The notes beneath the pieces were generated by a model, which was not told the origin of the DNA, did no database searches, and saw only the letters and a list, made by a program, of their open reading frames with translations. From Nemopilema nomurai (lineage: Eukaryota > Cnidaria > Scyphozoa > Rhizostomeae > Rhizostomatidae), in assembly GCA_003864495.1 (NCBI GenBank), contig ML133427.1, positions 2,003,247 through 2,067,246 on the forward strand: 64,000 bases of DNA, read 5' to 3'. The translations under genes were made by a program, and so were the position numbers. Positions 53,701-64,000 of this stretch are shown here, one piece after another (position 1 is the stretch's first letter; every line of letters starts with the position of its first letter).

Positions 53701-54885
53701 GCTTCCAAAAGTACAGATGTCGACTTCATCTATAATTAAATAATTAGGCAAAAGCATATAATTGTCTTTTTCAAAGTGACTCCAATTTGGTAACCTGAAA
53801 CATATATTCAGCCATCTTTTTGTGAGGTGGTGCAATAGAATAATGAAAATGTGAAATTTCAAAGCAGCATGATCATGTTGAATTGGCTTTTCAGTGATTT
53901 TCACATTATTTCATCCTATTCAGTTTTACAAAATTAGTTTATTAACAATTTATTCAAGCTCATTTGAAAAGCTCAAAGAGGAAGCTAATTTCCCGAAAAT
54001 GTATCATACGAAACTGGTGTTTGGTCCTTTTGTCATAAGACAGTGTGATCTAAAAGGAAGAGAAAAAAAGAGTGTAGAAAGATGGATCTAAAATGCAGCT
54101 AATGGGTTGCTTACACCAAGGTCAATAACCAGCTGATTTTGTTTAGTTCAAATATCCTTAACAAAAAAGCCATGGAATCACACTTACAGGGTCTAATGCC
54201 TGCTCAGTGACTTGAATAAGGATGTGGAGAGGAAAGCTTTCATCAGAAAAAGAAACAGAAAAAGACTTTTTATCAGAATGAGTATTTAGATCCTGATCAA
54301 ATCTACAACCATTGACAAAAACGTTCTTTCTACCAATAATTATCCACAAATTCCCCATGTGCAATACTGACTTTTAAAAACTTTACAATCAACTTAAAGT
54401 TTAGAAAGTTATAGAATGTACCAAAACACTATATGATTATATCAAAGAAAAACTTATCATCAACTAGCTAAAAAATTGAAAGGAAACTCTGATAAAAAGA
54501 AGGATATTTCAACTAATTATATATTTATTGGAATGTAAGAAATACAAACTTAGACAATGATTCTTGATTAAATTAGCCAGAAAAATTAAACTTGAAAATA
54601 TCCTCTCTCTCTCCCTCAAAAATTTCATGAAATAAGGAAGATGCAGTCCAAGGGGTGTTTCTTGAAAACATGCATTAAAGCTTGAGAAGAGAAACATATT
54701 GTGAATCTGAATTGACAAAAGCTAGAAAGTTCTTGTAGAAAATATTCTATTGCATTTGCAAGGGACTCCAAACAAGAAGCTTACTGCATTACACATAAAA
54801 AAGTAAATGACAACAGTCTACAATTTATACATAGTTTTATACATATGTTTGCAATCCTTTCAGATTAGAAATAAAACAAAGGTTG
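50705..54885. other. Intergenic between AP3S1 and PARP3
   Basis: About 4.2 kb with no recognisable exon on either strand. It should hold the AP3S1 3' untranslated region at its right end and the far PARP3 promoter at its left. CTCCCGGTTTTT-containing sequence occurs near 51188 and again near 51899, hinting at a diverged repeat. AT-rich short runs are common. The open frames here are short and unsupported. Confidence 0.4.
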
Positions 54886-57800
54886 CTAACTTTGCTTGAA
54901 TGATGGAATATGGGGCAGGTTGAGGTTCTTCAGATTACTAGCAATGTTTGGTAAATTTGGGCTCATGTTCTTTACTGCACTCAAAGCCCTTGTTGGTGCT
55001 GCAGTAATACCAGCCTGCCAGAGAAAAAAATCCATATCATAACATTGTTCACAGTTTGGATTATACTGAAAAAATAACACAGCAGAGTGGTTAATAGCAC
55101 AGCACATATATCTTGATGAAAAGATAAATGAACCCAATATTGAAAAATAAATATTGAAACAGAAGATCATTCATCAAGTGCAAAAAGAAGAGAAAACTTT
55201 GATCAAGTTAAGGCAATCTGATTTCATCAGTGCAAGCAGTCTATTATAGATCTCTTAACCATTTAAACTGGTAGGTGATAACTGATAATATGTCAAATTA
55301 TCATAAGGTTTGTATCTTCATGTTCAATGTTCTTAAAGGAAACAAATATGGTACCACCTGATGAGCTTAAATGAAGATTGTGTATGTAAAAAAACATACA
55401 TGGTTGGTCTCAGAGAGGATATGGTAACAAATTGATCTTCTTTGGTTGATATAATTGGCTGAGCTACTTGAATTATCTTTGCACCTTATTGACAAACCTC
55501 AAACTAATATTTGGTAATTCTCCTTGAGGCAACAGCCATGGTGTCAGTAGGAGTGTAGAGATGTGTTTAAAAAGTGTTTGATTAGTGTTTAAAAGTTCTC
55601 TTTTGAATAGGTTTTTGAAAAGGCATTGTGATGCAACAACATAATAGCTTTAAGGTTCAGTAATGCATTGATGCAGTGTCCTTATCAAATTTAGCCCCCC
55701 CCCCCCTCCTCTCCCCTTATCTTATCCAACAAACTGCAAATTATAGATTTTAAAAAGTTGCAACTTATAAACAATTATTGTAACATTCTATTATCATTTC
55801 AAGGGCATCAAACATACAAAATATAAAAAAGCAAACCTCATTCTTTTCCAATTTATTCTGGGCCTCAATATGGGTTAATATTTCTGACATATTGGTTTCC
55901 AAAACCATTCCACCTAACACAATTTCATTCAAAATATGATGAACCTAAGAGAAAACATTCAAATTTAAGATAATCTTCAATATGATAACATCAGATTTAT
56001 GAGACACTGTTTAATTGAGCTAATAATACAATAGCTGAAAAAGATTACTGGGATGGAAAAGGAGTTGATGAAAATCACTAGAAGATGGAACTATTAATGC
56101 TTGCACTAAGCAAAGAGTGGTTTTAAACCTGGTACAAGGTGGAAGAGATCAGTGGATCAGAGAGGAAAACATAGCCTAGGCATGGAAACAGGGTGGAACA
56201 GTCAACAGAAGAGCAGAAAATGTGAAAAATGGAGGTAAATATCTTTTCTTATTCTGAATAGACTTTTTATTGCAAAATTTACCTTGTCCACATGGAAAAT
56301 AAGATCCAGTTCACAGACATTTTCAAAGCATTTGTCCAGTGTTTCTACAAAGACCTGTTAAGAAGGTTAAGTGAATTGTTATAAGCTGGATTGAAGACTG
56401 ATAGACTGAAGTTTCCTTCGCCATCTAAATAAATGAAGTTAAAATATATGCCTTAGTTTAGCATCTTTTTATGATTACATAATGAATGAATACCCATTAA
56501 AACGGTATCATGCTTGTTCTTTAGAGAACTAGCAAAGACATGAGACAAGGATCTTGCAAAAACTATTGTTTATGATCTCATTTTCTAATTGAAGCTTGAA
56601 TTCAATTTATTGATTTTGCTTACAGCCCACCAACAACTTAACGGAATAGCAAAGTACCTGAATAAGGTCTAATATTCCAAGCTCACTTTCTGATGAATCC
56701 ACACAAAAGACAAAATAGAGGGTAGCATAATGTCTATATATTAGTCTAAAGTCTGATCCACCAATCAACCTGAAATATGCAAAAAATCAAATTAGCACCA
56801 GTTTTATCAATAGGAAAAATTGAACTTGTTTGCACAAATTTTTTAAATTGAGGTCATCCTTATTCAAGACGCTGACCATTTGTCATGTATTTAATATCTG
56901 CACTTTAAATTGGCACCCCAAAGGTAATCTCAAATATACATCAGATATAAAAGTTTAGCAGCTTGACGCTATGCATCTTTTGCATTCAGGAATAAGGAAT
57001 AGAGATAACAATAACATTTTTGGTAATAGTAATGATAATAATAACATAATAATAATGACATCTCACTCAAAAAAATTCTGACATCAATCACTTATGAAAC
57101 AAAAGAAAATATTTTTGCTTTGTAAAGGCCAACTCACATTCCCCCTTCTAAGAAATTGCATACTGAATCATCTCGCTTGGAAACAAGATTGAACGTTTCC
57201 CGGATAACTTGCTGCTTCAAGTCTTCATTCTAAAAGATATAAGACTCTGTATGTAAGAGGGAAGAAAACTTGGTTTTGTAAGACTGTTTTTTTGTCAAGC
57301 ACTATCAAAAAGTGAACTTTTCAGCCAAAACTGTTCATACAAAAGCAGTCCGATTTGACTTGTTTAAATTTAAAAACTAAAAATGTCTCATAAAATTACT
57401 AACAGTTTTAATTTACTTATATGACCAGCAATGCTCCAGCTCTGTCTTATTGAATCACTGCAACTTTATGTAGTTTTGTAGCACAAAAAATTTGTTTACA
57501 TTCAGTCAGTCATCAAACAATGTGCTCTTAGTTTGTGAAGATTCAAGCTCGTCATTGCCCAAGGACATAGGGATAAAATTGATTTCAGGGCAAATACAAT
57601 TGGGATTGCTTTCATTAGTGATTTCACTAGCATTAGCATTATTTGCCTGCGTGAAAAGAAGTTAGAAAGAGCTGTTTGCTATCATCATTATTACGCTCTT
57701 CACTTAATAGAGGGACTTAAGGGAAACAGTGGGTAGCGTTCTCTATCAGATACTCCATCCATTAATGAATGCATTCTAAAGGCGCTAGTACAAATTTGCA

Positions 57801-58093
57801 CCACATCTCTAGCCCTATCCCTGGCGTTAGTATTATAAGGGGAGTGCAAATTTATACTAGCGCTCTTTATCAATGCTTGCTGAAGAAGTAACTGGTCGCG
57901 TGAATACTTCAATTCCTCCGTTCTTATGGTCTCTGAATTTAGGCCTAGTGACTCGGAAGTGGTCTAACACGATCAAATCTAGCGTAATTGCAAAGCAAAG
58001 GAAATTGGAAAAAATTCAACTCACATAATGTACGAAAAACTTCGATAGCCTTGGTTTTCCATGATTGTTGAATACTAGGATTGCTTTGATCAT
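54886..58093 (-). CDS. AP3S1: AP-3 complex sigma subunit, six exons, 193 aa
   Basis: The sigma subunit is the small chain of the AP-3 adaptor, which sorts cargo from endosomes to lysosomes and lysosome-related organelles. Exons on the minus strand: 58025-58093, 57138-57229, 56658-56769, 56283-56354, 55837-55944 and 54886-55014. All have GT-AG ends and matching phases. The protein begins MIKAILVFNNHGKPRLSKF, then QQVIRETFNLVSKRDDSVCN, FLEGGMLIGGSD, LIYRHYATLYFVFCVDSSES, ELGILDLIQ, FVETLDKCFENVCELDLIFH, VLGGMVLETNM, AQNKLEK and the AP-3-specific tail (RALSAVKNM ... LPHIPSFK). It is complete and has the same length as human AP3S1. The tail after AQNKLEK rules out AP-1 and AP-2 sigma. Vertebrates have two paralogues, so the '1' is nominal. 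Confidence 0.97.
55693..55721. repeat. C-rich homopolymer tract
   Basis: A run of about 14 C residues followed by TCCTCTCCCC lies in the last intron of AP3S1. It is a simple repeat and likely polymorphic. Confidence 0.8.
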
Positions 58094-60479
58094 CTTGGCA
58101 AGGGCAACCTTTGAACTTGAAAAGATCGTTCGGGCGAATGAAGAAAATCTTCGTGTCCAAAATGACACCACACGTGAATACGAGGTTACTAGAGCTGTGC
58201 TTGCTTAGGGCAGTACAACGGACAGGGACAAAAATACAATACCACAGTCTAAAATCAAAGCCTAAAACTAGTTTAAATTACAAATTTCTTAATATATTAA
58301 CTTGCTTAGAATGTTTACAGTAGCTGTAAAGGTAGTTTGAAGGTGCGAGCGTACGTCAAAAATGCCTAAGAGTCGAAATTACAGAATTACACCAAGGCAA
58401 ACTCTGTAATGTTTAGTAGTTTTTTGAAATAAATATTTCTCCAATGCTCGCTGATGCGATGCCACACTTTTATGTATACTTTATCAGAAACGATTTACCC
58501 TTTTTTGAAAGCAAAATGTTTTCTCAAGGTCGTGTAGAAAGAAATAAAGTGAAGTTTGTAATAGAAAGAAAGAAGATCAAAATTTTCAGTAATTTGTTTT
58601 GCTTGGTAGGGCTCTAACTATGATTTTATTTTCAAAACATTTAGGGTTGGCTGCCTTTACTAAACCCTTGCATTATTTTCACATTTTGCACCCCGTCCCC
58701 CACTTTCAAATAGAAATCGCCGACCCTGTTCATCAATGAAATGTTGCTACGGTTAAACAAGCAAACAATAAGATATTGAAACGAGCAAAGGTATCCAAAC
58801 ATTGACCAACAAGAAAGACTTTTGATTTTTCTACTTAGATGAATAAACCTCTTCGAAATCGTTAAAAATTCCATTTTGTTCAATTCATTTGATTCAAATT
58901 CAATTTATTTGATCAGAAACTACATACATCAAGGATAAAAGAAAAGCAAATGTTGCAACAGACAAAAAACAGAGCACCATTAAATGATGATGTTTACTTA
59001 TTCAACCCACACAAGGTTTGTAGGAGAACAGGATTTCGAGTCACAGAATTTGTGATGCCATTTCCTTAAATTCTATTCTTGCTATCACTCAGAAGACCTA
59101 ATCTAGCAGCGATGCGACTACCTGGCAGTATCACGTGAGCCCATACACAGATAGAAGGCAGTAGACTTCCAACAAGGTGATGCCTCAAACGATTACCATT
59201 CTGGTTTGAAACGCTTTGCATTCTGTCAAGATATTTCCAGTACAAAAGGTAGCCAAATGCAATAAACACTAAACTCTTATCAGTTCGCATTTAATATGAA
59301 AGACAAATCTTGGTAAAGATTACCACGTTTTACGTAATTAACAAATTCCGCTTCTCAATAAATACCCTTTCCCCTGAGTTTCCAATTTACAACTAAAAAA
59401 CCCCATAGGGTGATTAACTATTTACAATGGAATGAACGACTTGAAGGATTTGTGATAGATTTCTAATGATAAAAAGCCATTAAGCAAAGACTGATGCTTA
59501 CTTGTCAATTAAAACTATTCAGTGGTAAAAAATCTACATAGAAATAAATACAATCAAATTGCGCTTTTCGGAAACTAAGAAAACATAGCCTTGATTCGAC
59601 GGTATCATCGAATCGCGAGCAAAAGGATTCGATTTTTACAAGCAATTTTTGTAAAATTTGTAAAGAAATTTCACACAAGATCAAGAAAATCCAAGTACTT
59701 AATTTCGATGGCTGCTACTTCAAAACTTTGATCGATTTTTTCGCTAAGCTTTCGCTTTTTCATTCTAGATGAATATTACAGACAGTTATATCCTGAATTG
59801 TAAAGCGAGTCTTTGGACGACTAACTTCAATTAGATCAATGGCAATTATTAGTCCAAGAAACTTTAGAGAGTACAGCTTATAAACAGCAGTTTCAATCTT
59901 TGAAGGCGAGCAATTGAACTCGACACTCTTTTAATAAGCAGCTAATTGTCTTTCAACAGCAATAAAAAAAAGCTTCACTTCAGGGACATGCTAAACTTTC
60001 TAAAACGAAAGCCCACGCGCACCAGCCAAAGAATTCATTCCGGCCAAATGCAACTAACCAGAAAATTACAATTAACAAAGCACAATCCTACTAATTGACC
60101 TCACATAATAAAAACTATAAAAGAAAATAAACTTTTTTGTAAAAATGCACTGCAATTCTACCAAACCCCTTTACCTAATCATACGAATACTGTAAATTGT
60201 CTAGTTTGTAACCCTCCCTCTTAAGATCTCTCTCAAGAATCTTTTCAGAAATAGTAAATGCTTAACAATGCCCCATATCGATTGTAGCAGAAGATCTGCT
60301 ACTATAGAAAACACCAAAATTTATCACACGGTCACTGCAGATCTCCAGCGCAGCGTTAGAATTGGAAGCTTGGAAATGCAGCTAACTCTATGCGATGCAC
60401 ATCTCCCTCACAAGTTTGATTAGGCCATTAACAATCATCCACTCATTTTGGCGCTATGCTTTGTTCCAGGCTCGTGAAA
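58094..60479. other. Intergenic: AP3S1 promoter side and PKD1-like 3' flank
   Basis: No exon of either neighbour is found here. The left end should hold the AP3S1 promoter and 5' untranslated region, and the right end the 3' untranslated region of the polycystin gene. Open frames at 58641-58883 and 59066-59290 (minus) have no recognised similarity. Confidence 0.4.
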
Positions 60480-63400
60480 TTACCGGAAAATGCGCTTACT
60501 ACGAGTTTCAATGGCTAGGCTCTCTAATCTGCTGTAAAACTCATCTTCCAAGATCTCATCATGTTCGAGTTGATAGACGTAATTCAGGATCTCATCGGTG
60601 CTCGGCGTGAGCCGGCTCATGAGACGCTCCTTGTAGTACGACGGGATGTGGCTGTATGACGTCAGACTGTGGGCCGACAGCCATTGGTCAGATCCCAGTG
60701 ATATAGTCTGTTGAGACATGGCCAGGGTGTTGCGACGCACTGAGGGGTTCAGACTGAACTTAACACGCTTGCCCTGCAAGGCAAAATGGCATTTGCTCAA
60801 AAGAATTAATTTGACTTGGAAACTAAACGGAATGAGTCACATTATTATGGCCTTGTCTGTTAGGTGCATAAAATAATCTGTACTGCCCAAGGACGTTTCC
60901 AAAATGATAAGGAATAAGAATCGAGTATTTTGATAAGAAGTCAAGTGCAATCAGAAATTCTAGTCACCATTTGTTACTGTCAAAAAACATTCTGCAGATG
61001 TTAAAATTTTGTTTAAGTGACACTTCTATTGCGAAAAAGCAGATACGCAGAGAGCCTATCCGCTCCACCAATGCTGCTAAAAGTGTAGGAAGTTTTTCTC
61101 AAGATAAGAAATGAAAGATCTAATCAGCTTCGCTCTTCTGCTTAAAGGATAATTTTCAGGCAATATCATTGAAACATGAGAATAGCAAAATACTAAAAAT
61201 CATTCAATTGTACCGATTTCTTTTTCCGCAAGGCAAACTTGTTATATAAGTTCTTCAAGAAATCCTCCAAATGCCCTTTATGACCAGTTTTGTACAAAAG
61301 CCTTCCATCCTTTAAATGAATGCAAAGCGCGGCTCTGTACAGCACAAACACGAAGGCAATGAGGACGAATCGATAGAGGATGCCCCATGCGATGAAGATG
61401 CCGCTTTCCCTTACGACTGGGTCCAATTCACTTCTACGCACATTTCGCAGTAGAAAGGTGTAGAGGAACGACGTCCAAAAGGAATGGAAGAAGTAGCAAT
61501 TGCTCCCGAAAGCCTGCGGAGGGGAGGAAGTTATACGCAAAGACTGTCAGTAACGGAATAATTGCAAAGACATTGACATAGAAATTGACATAGACATGGA
61601 CATAGACATGAACATAGACATGGACATAGCAAATTGAAAACGCAAACAAAGCAAATGAAGGAAGCAAATGCAATAGAAACATACCAAATATGCCCAAGAT
61701 GCAAAGGCAATTAGGACCAAAATTAGGGCAAAAGAAAGAACCAACAAATGTTTGGCAGCCTTGCGAAGCGTTGAGGATGCCACTCGATATGCACGTGTCC
61801 AAGTCAACAAGGAAATGATCTAAAAATGAAGGAGGCATGTAAATACTAAAATACAACAGAACTGTAAGTTGAGAAGCTAAAAATTCACGATTATCGGAAA
61901 TGCCAATTTAATGATTATGATAAAAGGCTTGTGAGGATCAGACAAACTAGCTTATTATTGAAACGAACAATGCTTTTTGTTATAAATCGAACTGACTATA
62001 GAGACATTCATAGCCTTCGGAAGCTAAGGAAGTTATGGAAGATGACTGACTTTCCAGATGAAAATGCAAACGAACTTACAAATAACATTTCTGTCTGGCC
62101 TAATCATAATGCATTGAAACTCTTACGATAAATGCTAAACAGCACATTTGTTTCATCTTTTACAAACTAGCAAGCTGTTTTAGACCAAAGGTTTATTCTG
62201 TGGAAATTGAAGCAATAATTGAATCATTTGTTCAAAATAACTAAACCTTTCACACCAAGTAGCTGCTATTTCAACCTACCTTGAAAATAAGCAAGAAACA
62301 AACCAAGCCCATGCAAGCTTGGATTGACCAATCAATAATGGCTTCGTATCTGAGATTGTATCCTTGCGGAACCCCACTCTTGAGGAAGGGCCTTAATTCC
62401 AGAAACAATATCAAGCGATAGATGGAGAGGCCAACGACAACCCCGGATACAACGAAGCTGAACAGCAAATGCAGATTCCAGAACTTATTGAAGAACGCGC
62501 ATCCATTTCTTCGCAGCTTGTCTTGAATCAGCCAAAGAAAGTAGAATGTCAATAGTCCAAAAATAACTTCGCAAAATAGGCGGAAGAAATCCAGTCTGTT
62601 GACGTACATGTGCACGCGAAGGTAAATCATCTCCAAGGTGGGTAAAATCAAGCCGGATGCGGATATTTCAAACGCTATCGTCGTCACAATGTATCTATTA
62701 ATATTCACATTTTGCATTACAAATTCTACAAAAACAGCTCTCGTGCGAACATCCAGCCAGCCAGCAGCCTTTAGTTCCTTGACATTCTTTACAAGATCTG
62801 CTTTTGTCTTTACAAGCGACACTTCATACCCTGAATGGGGATACAGAGCCAGCCGGCCTAAGAACTTTGTCCCGTTCATCGACCGCTCTGGAACAAAAGC
62901 CCAAGGACTGTTGACTGACGTTCCGGGACTTGCCCAGCGTGGAGAGAAATTCGCCGTCTCGAGTTCGCGGGCATCGTATTCAAGATTGCAGGCCTCACTC
63001 ATGTTGGCTGCTCCAACCGCAAAAGGAACTGGGCATCTCGATGAATGGACCCGAATCTGGCGCATCCTTACCGCTGACCGCAGAGCCCAGTTCATGTTTT
63101 TTCCCTCCGCGGGAAACAAGAAATCCGGCATCTCCGTTTCCATCCAGTTCCACAAATGATTGATGCTATCAAAGTATGCAGAGTTCAAGTTAAAAGTGAA
63201 GCAAAATATACTTGGAGTGGCTCTAAAACATGGGGGCCACTTTTCAACCTCTGAATGAACTATAGATTTCAAGAATATAATCCGCCAGAATAAAGAAAGC
63301 AACATCACACTAACTCAAGACTTCTAGAATGTAACATTATAATGTAACATGGCTTTATACGAAAGACAAAACAGGTGATGATTTCCTGAAGAGCAAATGT

Positions 63401-64000
63401 CAAAAGGATCTTTTTCCTTGAAGCGAAGTTCCCACAATGTACTTACCTTTTGATACTGCCAATTCCTTTGTTTCTAGAAGCCATTCCAGTTTCGAAACTA
63501 TTCTTGACAATCCATCGATTGGGTGCATAGCCTGCCAAGCAGATTGAGAAAACGATCCACAGGTGCAGCAGCTGAAACACAAGGTTCTTGACGATTCTTC
63601 TCACCTCTCTCTTTCCTCTTCCTTGCTTCTGAGCAATTTCCAAAGCGTAGCCTCGTACTGGCTCTGAGGTTACCGATAAATCTCCAGGGACCACTGGACT
63701 GTTATAAAAAGTATCAAGAACTCATCATTTTTTCATTGAAATAAAGAATACAATTCTCAGGCATGACAGAAAGGAGTCTTTGCTGTTGCCCCAAGAACAG
63801 GAAAGAAAACATAGGGGTCATTATAGTCATTGTCATAAAAATTCTCAAAGGAAGTTTCAAAGCTAATAGAAGACTCTTTTTCTGAACATAGTCCATTCAC
63901 TTCTTCATTTCATTTAAAGTGATTTTCATATCGGTGATTGCTTCGCATTAGATGACAAAGAACCAACTTTATATCTACCTTATCTGTTTGAATGTAAATA
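60480..64000 (-). CDS. PKD1: Polycystin-1 family protein, 3' part (channel-like domain and C-terminal tail)
   Basis: Polycystin-1 proteins are large membrane receptors that pair with PKD2-type TRPP channels, often in cilia. Visible exons (minus): 63447-63698, 62280-63165, 61685-61819, 61214-61513, 60480-60773, about 621 residues. In order: a basic segment and S1 helix (EVRRIVKNLVFQLLHLWIVF); the extracellular polycystin/TOP domain (WNWMETEMPDFLFP, RMRQIRVHSSRCPVP, GWLDVRTRAVFVEFVMQNVN); helices S2-S5; and a pore region FGSNCYFFHSFWTSFLYTFL without the Leu-Gly-Asp filter of PKD2. The tail matches polycystin-1 rather than PKD2: HLEDFLKNLYNKF, GKRVKFSL, and a coiled coil around LNYVYQLEHDEI before the TAA at 60480. 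The 5' exons (extracellular repeats, GAIN, PLAT) lie beyond the right edge. Whether it is PKD1 or a PKD1L paralogue is unresolved. Confidence 0.85.
61571..61629. repeat. GACATA/GACATG hexamer microsatellite in a PKD1-like intron
   Basis: About nine GACATA, GACATG and related hexamers run in tandem between the exons ending FASWAYL and beginning AFGSN. Because the unit is a multiple of 3, the minus strand reads as a long MSMSMS-like frame that spuriously extends the flanking exons. Confidence 0.9.

Noticed and set aside
61434..61856. 140-codon minus-strand open frame rich in VHVYV or MSMSMS repeats
   Set aside because: It runs through a hexamer microsatellite and an intron. The real exons at 61685-61819 and 61214-61513 are in a different frame and match the polycystin helices.
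62638..63159. 173-codon plus-strand open frame
   Set aside because: It lies antisense to the polycystin domain exon at 62280-63165, whose minus-strand reading has clear family motifs and splice sites.

Overview
This window is animal nuclear DNA. It is AT-rich, and its genes are split into many short exons with GT-AG introns that match the exon layout of vertebrate orthologues. No bacterial operons, Shine-Dalgarno sites or CRISPR arrays are visible. The gene set (FOXK, a RAB26/37 GTPase, PARP3, AP-3 sigma, a polycystin-1 family channel protein) together with BEL/Pao, Gypsy, piggyBac, hAT and mariner-like debris suggests an invertebrate metazoan. A cnidarian such as a coral or sea anemone is my best guess; this is inference, because no marker sequence was compared.

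All five host genes lie on the minus strand. From left to right they are: the first coding exon of a FOXK forkhead factor (1405-1754, the rest lying left of the window); a complete RAB26/RAB37-type GTPase (6616-21458, nine coding exons plus an alternative first exon at 14907-14963); a complete PARP3 with an N-terminal SAP domain (41325-50074, 13 coding exons, 577 aa); a complete AP-3 sigma subunit (54886-58093, six exons, 193 aa); and the 3' part of a polycystin-1-like gene (60480 to the right edge). I reconstructed exon boundaries by hand from splice sites, reading phase and known family sequence.

Between RAB26 and PARP3 (about 22.3-40.9 kb) is a transposon graveyard whose coding remains lie almost entirely on the plus strand. 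It holds a TA-flanked mariner-like MITE, a Gypsy LTR end with broken gag, a piggyBac transposase pseudogene cut by a 17-bp satellite, a BEL/Pao LTR with gag and pol pieces, a Gypsy integrase fragment joined directly to a BEL fragment, a short LTR family present twice, a BEL integrase and a Gypsy reverse transcriptase. None of these can encode a full product. Two related hAT-type non-autonomous elements with perfect 8-bp target duplications lie at 3554-4420 and 50396-50696.

The host genes act in separate processes (transcription, vesicle traffic, DNA repair, endosomal sorting, ciliary/channel signalling), and I see no sign that they form one pathway. I did not find a clearly new multi-gene system. 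The most interesting signals are the two alternative N-termini of the RAB gene, a regularly spaced array of CRE-like palindromes in a RAB intron, the SAP-PARP3 architecture, and the polycystin-1 C-terminal tail with its conserved coiled coil.
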